Shown here: one piece after another, positions 1-10,585 of the stretch
How the letters are laid out: every line of letters starts with the position of its first letter
Position numbering within the stretch: the stretch's first letter is position 1
NCBI GenBank assembly: GCA_025201345.1
Contig: JAIXMG010000019.1
Coordinates: forward strand, 372,001 to 436,000
Reading direction: 5' to 3'
From: Thamnidium elegans
Taxonomy: Eukaryota; Mucoromycota; Mucoromycetes; Mucorales; Mucoraceae
DNA length: 64,000 nucleotides
Made by a program: the position numbers and the translations under genes
The notes under the pieces: generated by a model
Seen by the model: only the letters and a program-made list of their open reading frames with translations
What the model was told of the DNA's origin: nothing
Databases searched by the model: none

Positions 1-1990
1 TGCCTTGTCTTTGCTTTGAATTATACAAATCTAGTATAATAGTATAATGTTTTTTATCATTATACTAGTCTTCTTTTATCTTTTTGTTTGTATACATACC
101 TAACGTACTCATTTTTTTTTTATATATATTTTAAAAAAACTGTTGAAGAGAAGAAAAAAAAAAGGGGGGAAAAAGGGAAAAAGGGAAAAAAAAAAGTGGC
201 AACTATTGAAAAAATTAAATCATTTGAAGTCCAAATAAACAGGTGTAGTCAAGGGAGATGATATGCCCTTGTTGTAACAGTAACAATAAAAAATAATCAG
301 CGAATCAAAAATAGTCATGTTAAAAAAATATATATACGGTAACTATTCAACAGCAAAGTGACTCATTAAATTATAGCTTCTTTTTTAAAAGTAAAAAAAG
401 GGTTCCAAAAACGGAAAATTTCTCTCACTCTCACTAAGAGAAAATAAAAACATGTCTTTTCATTCTATTATCAAAGCTCTTAAATCGTTGAAACAAGTAC
501 AGTAGGGGGGAATGGGGACATAACGAATAAGTTGACACGCAGTAAAATTTTGATCTTAACTGACAAAATTGATAAAATATAAAATTTTGATCAATATATG
601 TGGCAGTTTAATCTTCAAGTAGTATTTTTTTTTCCTAGTTTTAAGTGCTTTGCGTTGAGATAAATTCGGGTGTCTGGTTGAGGTATAAAGTTACTGGTAT
701 TCGGCCCCATTTCAATCGTTTTATTGGTAATAGTTCGCTTATCCAAACGCGTGCTCGAGGTTACCAATAAATTACAACTAACACCCCCAATTTTTAATTT
801 GGTCGAATTATCATCTTGAGTTAAGCAAATCGTTATTTGACCGTATTACATTCATTTCTTGGAAAAGATAATCGGTGAGAGGTTGAGTTCGTTCTACGCT
901 CATGATGCGAATCAGTAGTCTTCATTCTACTAAAAGCTTCGACAGAATGCACAAGTAAAGTCGTTGACCCACTTACTAGAATGCAGCCTGCAAAATTTCG
1001 GGATGATCCAAAGCTAAGTTGAGGAAAGGTGGCCCAGTATCTGTTAATTTATTGCGTAATCTGTTTGTTAAGTTCAACATATTGTTGGTCAGATATGTGT
1101 CTTTATAATAACTGAGGAAGCATTTTCGTCTCCAGAGCTGTAAAGATGGAATAAATAGGCGATAAATAAAGGTACAACAAAATAGGGAGTTACTTTACTC
1201 ATGTAATCTATTTACTCATCATGGCGTACTATACTACTATTTATTTTGTATACTCGTAATTGTACCTTTGTTAATCGTTTTATACAAGAATTTGAAAACC
1301 TTTCTATTTCTTTAATGTCTACAAATAGTTTACCCGCATTCATGCATATGAAATAAAAACATTTGGCTTCTTTTTTTTAAGAAACTATACTTATGCTCCT
1401 ACAAATGTTATTTGCATACATGCTCATATCATTAATGTTCATGAGTATCGTTTCTATTTCCATTTGAAAAAAAAACATTCGCAAATACATATAATTTACC
1501 GGCTTCTTTCTTGCGAGTCCAGGGGGAGTTTTTTTTTTTTTTTTTTTTAAAAAAAAAAGTGCTCGTTAATTTCGGATTGAAGAAAGCGCAAGAAGCTAAA
1601 ATTTTATACCCGATCCTCTTTCTAGTGTTAAATTATAAATACGCATATATGAACTAGTTTATTAAAAATACTCACCATCTGAGTCTCTTTTATAATAAGT
1701 ATATCTTTTACCATTTTATAGCAATAATCAGCTACAATTATGAATTTCAAAGTCGGTTATCTCCGGCGTTTTTATATGCGCAAGGGCTTCTTCTTTTAGC
1801 GATAGGAAGTCAACTCCCGATCGCAGCGATCTGTTTATTTAGGCGGTAATGACTTGTCGTGAAGACATGGGCAATTTGGAGACCCCTGCCCGAGTGAGTA
1901 GCTCTGAAACACCCGAAGCTGATAAAAAAAAACTACTGTTAATGTTACATGAAACTTGAATCTGCCTTTTATTTCTTGACTCAGTTAAAA
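1..1990. other. AT-rich intergenic spacer with a possible decayed coding remnant
   Basis: No intact gene is visible. The stretch is dominated by A/T homopolymers, including a long T run followed directly by an A run near 1531-1558. On the minus strand, roughly 1040 down to 645, short open segments can be read one after another (for example LKIGGVSCNLLVTSS and IEMGPNTSNFIPQPD), but they are separated by stops and frame changes. They look like remains of a repeat-family ORF, not a working gene. I cannot name the family. Confidence 0.4.
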
Positions 1991-2000
1991 GTATAAAAAT
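1991..2000 (+). promoter_or_regulatory. TATA-like element of the secreted-protein gene
   Basis: GTATAAAAAT lies about 50 bp upstream of the ATG at 2051. The two paralogous genes at 17.4 and 18.8 kb have similar TATA-like boxes at comparable distances, which supports a real core promoter and suggests strong, regulated transcription. Confidence 0.5.
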
Positions 2001-2050
2001 GGAGAGATCAATAGAGTTTGACAGATTTAGACAAATTATTTTTTAAAAAA

Positions 2051-2530
2051 ATGAAATCTATTTTCTTTACTATCTTTGGCGTTCTTGCATTGACTTGTAG
2101 TGCTTCTGCCTACTCTATTCAAGTTAAATCGGATACTGCTTTTTGCTCATTTATGCCTCCCAAACCTGGAGATAACGTTGGAGCAACCGAGAACGACGGT
2201 ATTCCTTTCTGTACTGAACCTTCTTTAGGTGGACAAGTCTTTCCCGCCGGGTTTATTAAATCCGCCCACTTTTTAACGACTGACGATTATGATCAAGTAA
2301 CTGGTACTATCAATTCCGAGGCTTACGGTCTTAACGCATCTGATGGCGGAGGACAATATGATAATAGAGATATCAAGGATGTTAGATGTAACGGGTACAA
2401 ATATTTTGTTAATTTAATTGAACCTGATTCCAATACTTTTTGTATTCGTTGTTGTGAAGATGAAGAAGATTGTAACTTGGGAATCTCCAGCTACGGTTGC
2501 GCTAGAGTCGTTCCTGGTGACTACAGTTAG
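2051..2530 (+). CDS. Small secreted cysteine-rich protein, paralogue A
   Basis: Single-exon ORF of 159 aa. The frame is open further upstream, but the ATG at 2051 gives a classical signal peptide (MKSIFFTIFGVLALTCSASA), so it is taken as the start. The mature part has eight cysteines in the order FC, FC, RC, FC, RCC, DC, GC, a central DGGGQYD block, NLIEPD and a C-terminal VPGDYS. The same eight cysteines and blocks recur in the genes at 17358 and 18808. The fold resembles a family of conserved fungal secreted proteins of unknown function known to me only as uncharacterised. A disulfide-stabilised extracellular or cell-wall protein is the inference; no catalytic motif is seen. Confidence 0.85.
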   Translation: MKSIFFTIFGVLALTCSASAYSIQVKSDTAFCSFMPPKPGDNVGATENDGIPFCTEPSLGGQVFPAGFIKSAHFLTTDDYDQVTGTINSEAYGLNASDGGGQYDNRDIKDVRCNGYKYFVNLIEPDSNTFCIRCCEDEEDCNLGISSYGCARVVPGDYS

Positions 2531-3503
2531 TCTTTTTTTTAATAAATTTGCATATGATATACTTTTTCTGTATTGTTTTCTTAAAATGCTGAAATAAAAG
2601 TGGGAAAAAGAACAGTTTCTTCGTTACACAAACTGTATTAGCAAATGAAAAACTTGTACTCTACGAACTAAAGAATGTATGCATGTGCGTTATGATTAGA
2701 TCTTGTTTCGGAAATGCAATACAGATAAAGAAGTTTTATTTAACTAATTGGTATAAGCAAGTAGCTAATATAAGGGAGGGAAATAGTATACAACTAATAC
2801 TTTATTTAAATAGCAACAACAAAGACAGGTACAACAGCTACAGCTAGAATTTTATCTCTCGTCACCACCTTCGTCAGATTCTTCATTATCATCGTTTTTT
2901 TTTTTGGTGTGTGTAAATAGAACGTGTACCTAAGAATTCCCCTTTTTTTTAATGTGTTCGTTAAACGTCATGGAAGTAGAAACTTTACTGAGACAAACCG
3001 GGCAATTAGCAGACTACTTTTTTTTTTTGCAAGTGTAAGTATCCAACGCAATGTCTTTGCATCAGTAAATTTAAATAAAGTTTTATGAAGGGCGTAAAAG
3101 CCGAAATGTAACGTACCACTCAATCAATGGATTAGGTTAATCGAGTCTTGGCCTTTTTTTTTGTTTTTCTTTTTTTTTTAAGCGTGCTACCATAATGATA
3201 TTAAATTGACGATGGTAGATCTAACTAATTAGTATCCAGTAAATGCTTCGAATTGTATTACCAATTGACTCGTACGTTTTTTTATAACTACAAACAAATA
3301 TACGAGTTAAAAAAAAAAAATAGTAAAAGGAAACATATTGAAATTTAATTATAAAAAGGGTGCATAGGGAAGAGCATAAAAGTATTAAACGTATAAAGCA
3401 TAAAAGAGAATAATTAGTATGTAATTAAAAAAACTAGGTGAGAAGAAGAAGAAAAGACTACTTGAATATATATATAAAAAAAAGACCACTAAAGAAATAA
3501 AAA
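2531..3503. other. Intergenic spacer with a zinc-finger-like relic on the minus strand
   Basis: No intact gene. On the minus strand around 3015 down to 2867 a broken coding relic can be read: ANCPVCLSKVSTSMTFNEH, then a possible intron end, then an acidic C-terminus (NDDNEESDEGGDER and stop). A short stretch at 2906-2940 recurs in inverted orientation at 28724-28755. Long T runs fill much of the rest. Confidence 0.4.
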
Positions 3504-5134
3504 TTACCAAGTCCCCGTCAAAGCACGCTCTAACGCGTCTCTAGCTACTCCTTTTTCAGGTTTACAAAATTCACGATTTGGATCTATTGGTATACCAGGT
3601 GTAGATTTCATCAATTGACACAGATACGAATAATTTTCATCGTCGTCTAATTCTTCCGGCTCACTAACGAAAGCATCTTGCGTAAAACCAATATTAGAAG
3701 CCACAGCAGTAGTAGGTACCATATGAGATGATTCTAACAGACTCATGGTAGCCGAAGGCAATTGATTTAACTTTTGAGCTGGAGTAGTACAATACGATTC
3801 CGAATCGGCGGCCATAGTATGGTACCGTCTTGGCAGATCGGAAGCTGAAGACTCCATCCTTTTTTCCATGTCAATTTGCTCCTCCAGCTGGTGTTTAAAA
3901 GATTCGATCTCATGTATCACCATATCCCTTAAAACATCGTCATTATTGATTTTTTCAAAGTCATACTGTCCAGGTAAGGAGCTGGGAGGCTCTAGTGATT
4001 CTTCCACAGGGTCAGTAAATGTTTGAATATACGGATGTTTAAATGCTTCTTCTACTGTAAGTCTGCGTGAAGGATCCAATTGAAGTAAACCTACCAACAA
4101 GTGAATGCCTTCCGCAGAGCACGTTGGAAAAAGTGCGTAGAAATCAACAGGCTCCGTAGGAGGCGGCAAACCGTCTGTGGTACAGATACTGTGGATATGT
4201 GCAAGAACTGATTCAGAAGGATCCCAAAACGATACGTCATTAGGTAACCCCAAAATGCCTAAAATCTTATGTAACTGATCAATGTAGTCTCTGCCTTGGA
4301 AGAGTACCTTTCTTTCTAAAATTTCTGCAAAGATACAACCCATAGACCAAATGTCAACTTAAATAATTATAAAAAAAAACGTGTTACAATTTCTGTAGTA
4401 TGGAGTTGCACAAAAAAAATACGTACTTGCTTTACTATAGCTTTGACTACTGATCATGACTTCTGGAGCTCGATACCATCTAGTGGTAACATATTCAGTT
4501 AAATAAGATGCTGTATCTGCTTGATCAAAACTTCTGGCCATACCAAAATCACAAATACGAAGATCACAATCTTTATTTACTAGAATGTTTGCTGCAAGAA
4601 AAAAAAGCGGGGTTAATATCAAGTTATTTCTGTCTTTTTTTTCCTTCTTTTAGTATAGGCATTGTTATTTTTACCAGGCTTCAAGTCGCGATGTATGACA
4701 TTAGCTTTATGAATATAATTTAATCCTGAAAGTAACTGAAACATAAACCATTGAGAATGAACAGTATCTAATGGTTGTTGTGAATGAATAACATCATGTA
4801 AACTAGCGTCCATGCAACCAAATATCAGATAGATTTCATTGGAACCGTATACCATATCCATATCAAACAATTGAATGATCCTTGGATGATTATTAAATAA
4901 CCGCAGTAATTTCATTTCTCGTAAACATCTCTTTGTAATAAGTCTTTTATCAAACACTCTATAAACTTTTTTGATGGCACAGTATTGTTGATCTTGTAGG
5001 TCAAATGCAGAACACACAGTACCATAAGAACCAGACCCTACTTTTCGAATGATCCTGTACCTTTCATGGACAGTAAATGTTTCTTGGTTACTATCCTTTG
5101 ATATAGGAACTGTAACATAATTGGCATATGCCAT
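3504..5134 (-). CDS. Slt2/Mpk1-type (ERK-class) MAP kinase
   Basis: Three exons, complement of 3504..4357, 4427..4591 and 4675..5134, give 492 aa, close to yeast Slt2 (484). Visible kinase motifs: glycine loop GSGSYGTV (33-40), the lysine in AIKK (K55), HRDLKPAN (H148-D150), DFG (168-170), activation-loop TEY (185-187) and RAPE. The TEY motif, the LFDMDMV segment and the post-kinase YDFEKIN...[13 protein letters not shown] region fit the cell-wall-integrity MAPK group better than Fus3/Kss1 or Hog1 (TGY). Known role of the family: terminal kinase of the Pkc1-Bck1-Mkk1/2 cascade controlling cell-wall synthesis. A MAPKK of matching type lies at 62365. The roughly 150-residue C-terminal tail is poorly conserved. 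Confidence 0.93.
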
Positions 5135-6144
5135 ATAGCTAATTTTTATATATATATATTAAACAAAAAACAAAAAAAAAGAAAAACGAAGAAAAAATAA
5201 AAAAAAACTTTAAACAAGATATAAGAATCTTTATTTGTGCCAAGCCACGATTGTATTTTGACGCAAATACGTGTTTCCTATCACCCTGATAACTGCTACG
5301 CGCCATCATTTGAGGCAAATATAGCTCCGTCAAGAATCTAAACAAGGTAACATCGTGGCGTTATACCATATCGGTTTGTTTTTATTACTTTTTACACATG
5401 CAAAGGTAATATAGAAAATAAATATGTCAGATGGTATTTTTTATTTTTATTTTTTTTTTTTTAAAAAAAAAGTGTTTATTAAAAAGAAATGCACCTATTT
5501 TTTTTTTCTGTTATAACGTTTATATTTTTTTTTTCGGAGGTTACAACTAAAACAGTAATTCTTGGCCAATTTTTTTGTATCACCTTGGCATTTTTTGTAA
5601 CTTTTTTTTCTTTCTTCCGTGTGCACTATTATAAACTACTGCGGTTGTATTGTAGATCTTTTTCAAGGGTAGCATGGAAGAATGGACTCGAGTAATTTAA
5701 AACTCAAATATAGCTCATATTTTTAATTCATTTTACATTAATTTTTAGATATAAAAATTCATTCTGATACTTAAAAAGAGTAGAATCGTTAGAGCAACAA
5801 ACAAACAATAATAATAATAAAAAAGGTTCATCATCATTGTACAGCATGAATCCAAAAAGTACAATAGACTAAATCAATCTAGTAACTTATTTCTATTTAT
5901 ATTGGAACGATGACATATAAAAGCTTTTGGACTGTGATACCAAAAAAAAAAAAAAAAAAAAAAAAAAGCACGTTCTATATTAAAAAAAAAAAATTAGTAA
6001 TATATTTACTTTAATCAAACTTTTTTCATGGCGATATAAAAAGACGCGTACGATTGTCATAATAAAAAAAAACGTCACTAATTTGTTTATTTAATGGGCG
6101 TTTAGATGTTGTGTACTAATTCCTCTCATCTTTAATGACCAGTG
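5135..6144. other. Intergenic spacer rich in homopolymers
   Basis: Upstream region of the MAP kinase gene. It contains a T-run/A-run junction near 5452-5471, a run of about 27 A near 5942-5968 and a G run near 6150. Short ORFs here are low-complexity (Phe/Lys) and not credible genes. Confidence 0.6.
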
Positions 6145-7170
6145 AGTAGGGGGGGGGGGGGCATTATTTGCTCTTCAATAAACCGGCCAATGCAATGAAG
6201 CATTGATATTAGTCCATAGCCAGCCTTAATGTAATCTTGTGTCTTCTTTGAGTTGTTTGAAAGGTGAAAAGGACCTGTAGTTTTAACAGCAGCAATTTAT
6301 ATATTGTGTTTGTTGTTGATAATAACGCCATCAGCATTGTAGTAGGAACCATTACCTTTGTGCACCAACTTCAATTCTTCACAAATGGCCTGTCATCGAA
6401 TTTCTCCAGGCTGAAATCTTGTTGTTTCAATCCTTCTTGACAAACAATCGATTATTGGCTATAAAATTCGATAATTATAGTTTGTTTCAAGCTTGTAAAC
6501 ATCACTGTCTTCAATAAACAATTCAGAAACACTATAACAAAAGTAAGCTATACGAACGTGATAAGTTCCAATTATTAATTCAAATACTCACAATGATTGA
6601 ACAACAACATGAAAGAATTTCCTGAAAGGCCTATTTGACTTGAAAACTGAGAAGTATACTTCCGCTAGTAACTCATTCGAAGACTGTTCATCGGCGAGTG
6701 TCTATAATACAAGTTGTTATAATGTTAAAGATCTATATAAAAAATAATTTGTTCCATACACTAAAAGTATTATTTACTATCGTATCAAAAATTCTGTTAT
6801 AAAAATCTTGGTCTTCCACAAAGGAATCAGGGATTTCTTTGATAATCATTTCTGTCTTGTCAATCAAATCTTTGGGATAATATTTTCTTGCTGATTCAGA
6901 GCCGATCTTGCTACTGTGGTCAGCACTCATTACTTGAGTTTCATAGTTAACGGAAGCAATGTTGACGTTGCTACAATTATTGAGAATGAGACCTGATTGC
7001 TCTTCAGTCGACTATTTTTGGGCATTAATATCTTCAATACATCAAACTTTCAGTCTTTTAATTTTTACCTTGTTACCAACATCTTCCAGCAAGCTTGCGA
7101 TGTATTGCTTAACATCTTCATCTTTTACAGCACCGCTTATGTCAACAACGCGCTGCTTGTACTGTTTGAT
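6145..7170 (-). pseudogene. Decayed repeat-family ORF (Mucorales-type), several stops
   Basis: Reading the minus strand gives a chain of recognisable but interrupted segments: VKDEDVKQYIASLLEDVGNK, NNCSNVNIASVNYETQV, an open stretch 6930-6733 (KIGSESARKYYPKDLID...FYNRIFDTI), then FYNADGVIINNK-like and KTTGPFHLSNNSKKTQDYIKA segments. Stops and frame changes separate them. The style matches repeat-encoded hypothetical proteins that are numerous in Mucorales; the assignment is from memory and not database-checked. Not functional as it stands. Confidence 0.5.
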
Positions 7171-7177
7171 TATGGTT

Positions 7178-7560
7178 TATTCTTGGTACACCACTATTTA
7201 CACCACCCATGCCAATTTAGGGAAATTCCTGGTACACCACCATATCATAGGGAAATATTTAGACATTTGATAATATAAAAGGTACTTGCTTGTATATAAA
7301 TTCATTGTTAAAAGGAAAAGGAAAGGATGGAATAAATAGATGTTAAAAAGGGGTTTATTTAACTATGATAAAACGAGGTTTATCCAACCATGATAAAAAG
7401 GATTTATTTAATCATCATGATATTTATATTACAATTTCCTTTCTCACGATATTAAAAAAAAAAGTCGTTTTTACATGTAAAGCACCTGTTATTGTTGGAA
7501 GTGCACCAAAAAATTTATGCCATAAATTGACACAGGCGGTGTAAATGGTGGTGTACCTTG
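7178..7560. repeat. Short element bounded by imperfect inverted repeats
   Basis: The left arm begins GGTACACCACTATTTACACC at 7178; the reverse complement of the right arm (about 7505-7556) begins GGTACACCACCATTTACACC and stays similar for about 50 bases. The interior has no coding capacity but carries a three-unit tandem array at 7345-7421. The layout fits a MITE-like element or a palindromic remnant of a larger DNA transposon. Confidence 0.6.
7345..7421. repeat. Three-unit tandem repeat of about 25 bp
   Basis: Three adjacent units with a shared core: AAAAAGGGGTTTATTTAAC (7345), AAAACGAGGTTTATCCAAC (7370) and AAAAAGGATTTATTTAATC (7395), each ending in TATGAT, CATGAT or CATCATGAT. Unit lengths are 25, 25 and 27 bp. 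Confidence 0.7.
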
Positions 7561-7844
7561 ATTATTACATTCATATTTGGTTTAATGCGTGCATTGTTTA
7601 ATTGGTGTTGCTTGAAGCAACTAATCGTCCAATCAGATAAATTGTTGTTCCTGAAAAAGTCATATTCTTTGTTTTTTGGTAGCGAGATTTTATTATGTAA
7701 GTTAAGCATTTTGTTATAAAAGAGTTTTAGTAGTTTTTTTTTTTTTTTTTTTTTTTTTGTAAAAAGTACTTACGGCTAGAGCCAATTCATTTTATATCTT
7801 GGGTGCCATTTCTGCTAAAAGCTTGATTAAAAGCAACTTGAGAA

Positions 7845-8275
7845 AGCCCATGCCATTTTCAAAGAAAAGAAAACTAGCCGGTGGCAGAAGGCGGCATACA
7901 AAGGGCACGATAACTAATCATTATGTCAATTAATTAAAAACGTTCTTGCTGATACAGACAAATTTCTTGAAATGAAGGAGCATTATCTGATCATAGATAA
8001 TGCGCCCATACTTACAAGTAAAATAATTGGTGAGATGATCAAAGAGCATGGCTACAAGTGAATTTACTTGCCATCTTACCCTCTAGAACTCAACCCAATA
8101 GAACAATTTTGGTCTGTTGTTAAGAGTAGTGTAAAAAGAGAGTTTATATTTAAAAAAGATACTATTCACCTCAAATAATTGCAGAAGCCAGTCATCTTTT
8201 GAAGGATTTTCGCGCTATTCCACTAGACATTTTGATGACTGCTTTGCCGGTCATTCTATTTAATAAACAATTATA
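7845..8275 (+). pseudogene. Decayed DDE transposase (IS630/Tc1-like), C-terminal half
   Basis: Frames shift within the relic, but the C-terminal half of a DDE-superfamily transposase is clear: KRKLAGGRRRHTKGTITNHY, then HYLIIDNAPILTSKIIGEMI (second catalytic Asp in IDNAP), a stop, IYLPSYPLELNPIEQFWS (catalytic Glu in LNPIE) and VVKSSVKREFIFKKD. At least two in-frame stops and two frameshifts exclude activity. Downstream, TGCGACACT occurs twice (near 8325 and 8347), possibly remains of a terminal repeat. No N-terminal half is seen. Confidence 0.75.
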
Positions 8276-8551
8276 TATGCGATATCTTTTTTTTAAAAGG
8301 CACAACGCTTTTTTCTTGAATTGTGCGACACTGTTATTTTAAAAGGTGCGACACTCTGTAACACTTGTGTATCCAATAGCTAAAGTCACAGCTAAAATAA
8401 AGTTCTAAAGTTAATTTTCATGTAATACATTTGACGGATCCGTTTCCGTCTTAGGAAGTCAAAAACCCCACTACTTTTTCTTTTTTCTTTCTCTTCTTTC
8501 TCTCTCTCGCGTTTTTTTTTTTTATTATTAAAAGACAATAGTTAAAAAAAA

Positions 8552-10046
8552 ATGACTGAAACTCTTCCTTGGGATAATGAAAAACCTTTGAGTGTATCTC
8601 AACTCTTGAAACAAGTAAAAAAAAAATTAATACATACAACACTAATTTTAATTAACGCGTCATTTTTTTTTTCTTTAGTCCATGAGATCTGTCGATACAA
8701 TCGCCACAAACACGAGCTTACTTGATAAGATGTCTACTCACTTAAACGGTCTCTTACGTGGTCAAGCTCCTCAAGTTGATAAAGCTGTTCAATTGTTAGA
8801 CAACATGTTCCTTAACGCTTCCAAGGCTATGGAAACCGAAAACGATAAGCAAGTTTTATCAGTTTTACAACGCCAAGTCTCTAGTTTTATTGGTGTTACC
8901 TTGGGTGTTAAACCCTTCTTGGAACACCAAGAACAACAACAAAAAGAAAGAGCCGTTGCTTCCGATTCTGACTCTGACTCTGATACCGAAGACAATAAGC
9001 TTTCTTGGTCTTCCGCTCAAGAAAAGGAAATTTCTCGTAAAGATCGTTGGCTCGCAAAATTATTGGGCCGTAAAGAAAAGGATGCTGATATTTATGCTCC
9101 CGATCGCGCTGAACATGAGAGACTCAGAAAACAATTAGACGAAGAAAGCGATAGTGATGGTGAAGTAGGTAGTGATAAGGAAGATAGTGATGATGATAAC
9201 TCTTCTGAAAGTGAGTATGAGGAAGTTATTGAAAGAATCCCTATCAAGACTCGTGAGATTGGTGGTGCTGGTGGTGGATTCCAAGTTGTTCGTCGTAAGC
9301 AAAAGAAGAAGAAGACCACTATTGCTACCAACTTTACTTACAGCTCTACTACTACTACTTATGATAATAACCAAGCCCCCAGTTACAATAACAATAACAA
9401 TTACCGTAAACAACCTCGCCACCGTGTCCGTATTTGTGAATTCCGCCCTAAAATGCTGGAAAGATTATCCTGTGAACAAATTTACTGTATGCCCATCTTT
9501 TTCCCTTCTGAGGATAGTTATCTTGTAAGTAACGAAAACGGGTTAAGAGCGTACAAATATAGTAACGTCTAATTTTAGGTATTCCATTCTGCATTAGCAA
9601 CTGCCAAAAAAACCTTATATGTTTGTGTATTCTCATTTACCGATAATGACACTGCCGATGTTTTGATCGATGCACAAAATCGTGGTGTCGATGTCAAAAT
9701 TGTTACTGATAACGATCAAATGGATACGCGTAAGGGTGCTGATGTTCTTCGTTTGAGTGATCAATTTGGTATTCCTTACAAGATGGATAACAGTGATCAA
9801 TTTATGCACAACAAGTTTGCTGTTATTGATAACAGAATTGTTATTACTGGTAGTTTCAACTGGTCTGCTGGGTAAGTTTTTTTTTTTTTTCTTTTTTTTT
9901 TTTTTACGTTTATAACGAAAAAGGTTCTTACATTATTTTATTTTAGTGCTCGTTTCAAGAACCGTGAAAATGTTGTTGTTACTAATATTCCATCTGTTGT
10001 ACGTGCTTATGCCCAAGAATTTGACCACTTATGGAGAATCTTTTAA
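8552..10046 (+). CDS. PLD-superfamily protein with one HKD motif (PLD6/Zucchini-like)
   Basis: Four exons, 8552..8614, 8679..9524, 9579..9871 and 9947..10046, give 433 aa. The C-terminal domain (about 285-433) has FHSALATAKKTLYVCVFSF, the catalytic HxKxxxxD as HNKFAVID (H380, K382, D387), then GSFNWS and ENVVV. One HKD motif per chain is the hallmark of mitoPLD/PLD6, Zucchini and bacterial Nuc, which work as dimers as phosphodiesterases on phospholipid (cardiolipin) or nucleic acid. The N-terminal 250 residues are unusual: helical, then acidic Ser/Asp-rich, then basic and Asn-rich. No clear N-terminal membrane anchor is seen, unlike animal PLD6. Substrate in fungi is unknown to me. Confidence 0.85.
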
Positions 10047-10585
10047 AATGTTAATTTACTAAAATAAAATAAAACTATTACCAAAAGGAAACGAAACACG
10101 AGCCTTTACTGAATCTAGTAATTTTTTTTTTTCCTCCAGTGTTTTTTTTTTCGTGGCGTCATAGATTGAGTGTGAGAGGTCAGCTGAATCCGTTGTCTCC
10201 ATGGCATGTATATAATCAGGTTATTACCCCAACTTTAACTTTATATTATTTTTAACGCATGTAACTTGCAGCTTGTGTAATCCAGTAGAACTTGAACGTT
10301 TTTTGTGTGTAGTGTTGATAACTTTTTTACAGTAATGTTATATAATATAAGAAATAATTAGGATACCGTCGTACGTAATGAATCTATATTTGGCAGGAAA
10401 ACCGGAAAGATTTTACCAAAGCTGTTGCAAGAGCCGTCCGTGCTTATGATGGATCTTGTACCCATCAGCAGACTAATTTAGTACAGTTATATAATCTTTT
10501 TTTATTTTTTTTTATTTATAATTTCTCTTCTTTTTTTTTTAATTATCTTTTTTTATAAATAACTTGGTAAAAAAAAAAAAAAGTT
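10047..10585. other. Spacer between the PLD-like and prolidase genes
   Basis: Mostly T-rich. A 100-bp stretch near 10395-10495 can be read as an open segment (NRKDFTKAVARAVRAYDGS) but has no start, no partner exon and no homology I can name. Confidence 0.5.

Noticed and set aside
5139..5345. Minus-strand ORF of 68 aa upstream of the MAP kinase
   Set aside because: Poly-Phe and AT-rich; most likely the 5' leader of the kinase gene.
8451..8642. Minus-strand ORF of 63 aa
   Set aside because: It lies over the 5' leader, first exon and intron of the PLD-like gene and is low-complexity Lys/Phe; a shadow frame.
10395..10495. Open segment NRKDFTKAVARAVRAYDGS upstream of prolidase
   Set aside because: No start codon, splice partner or recognised family; kept only as a note in the spacer entry.
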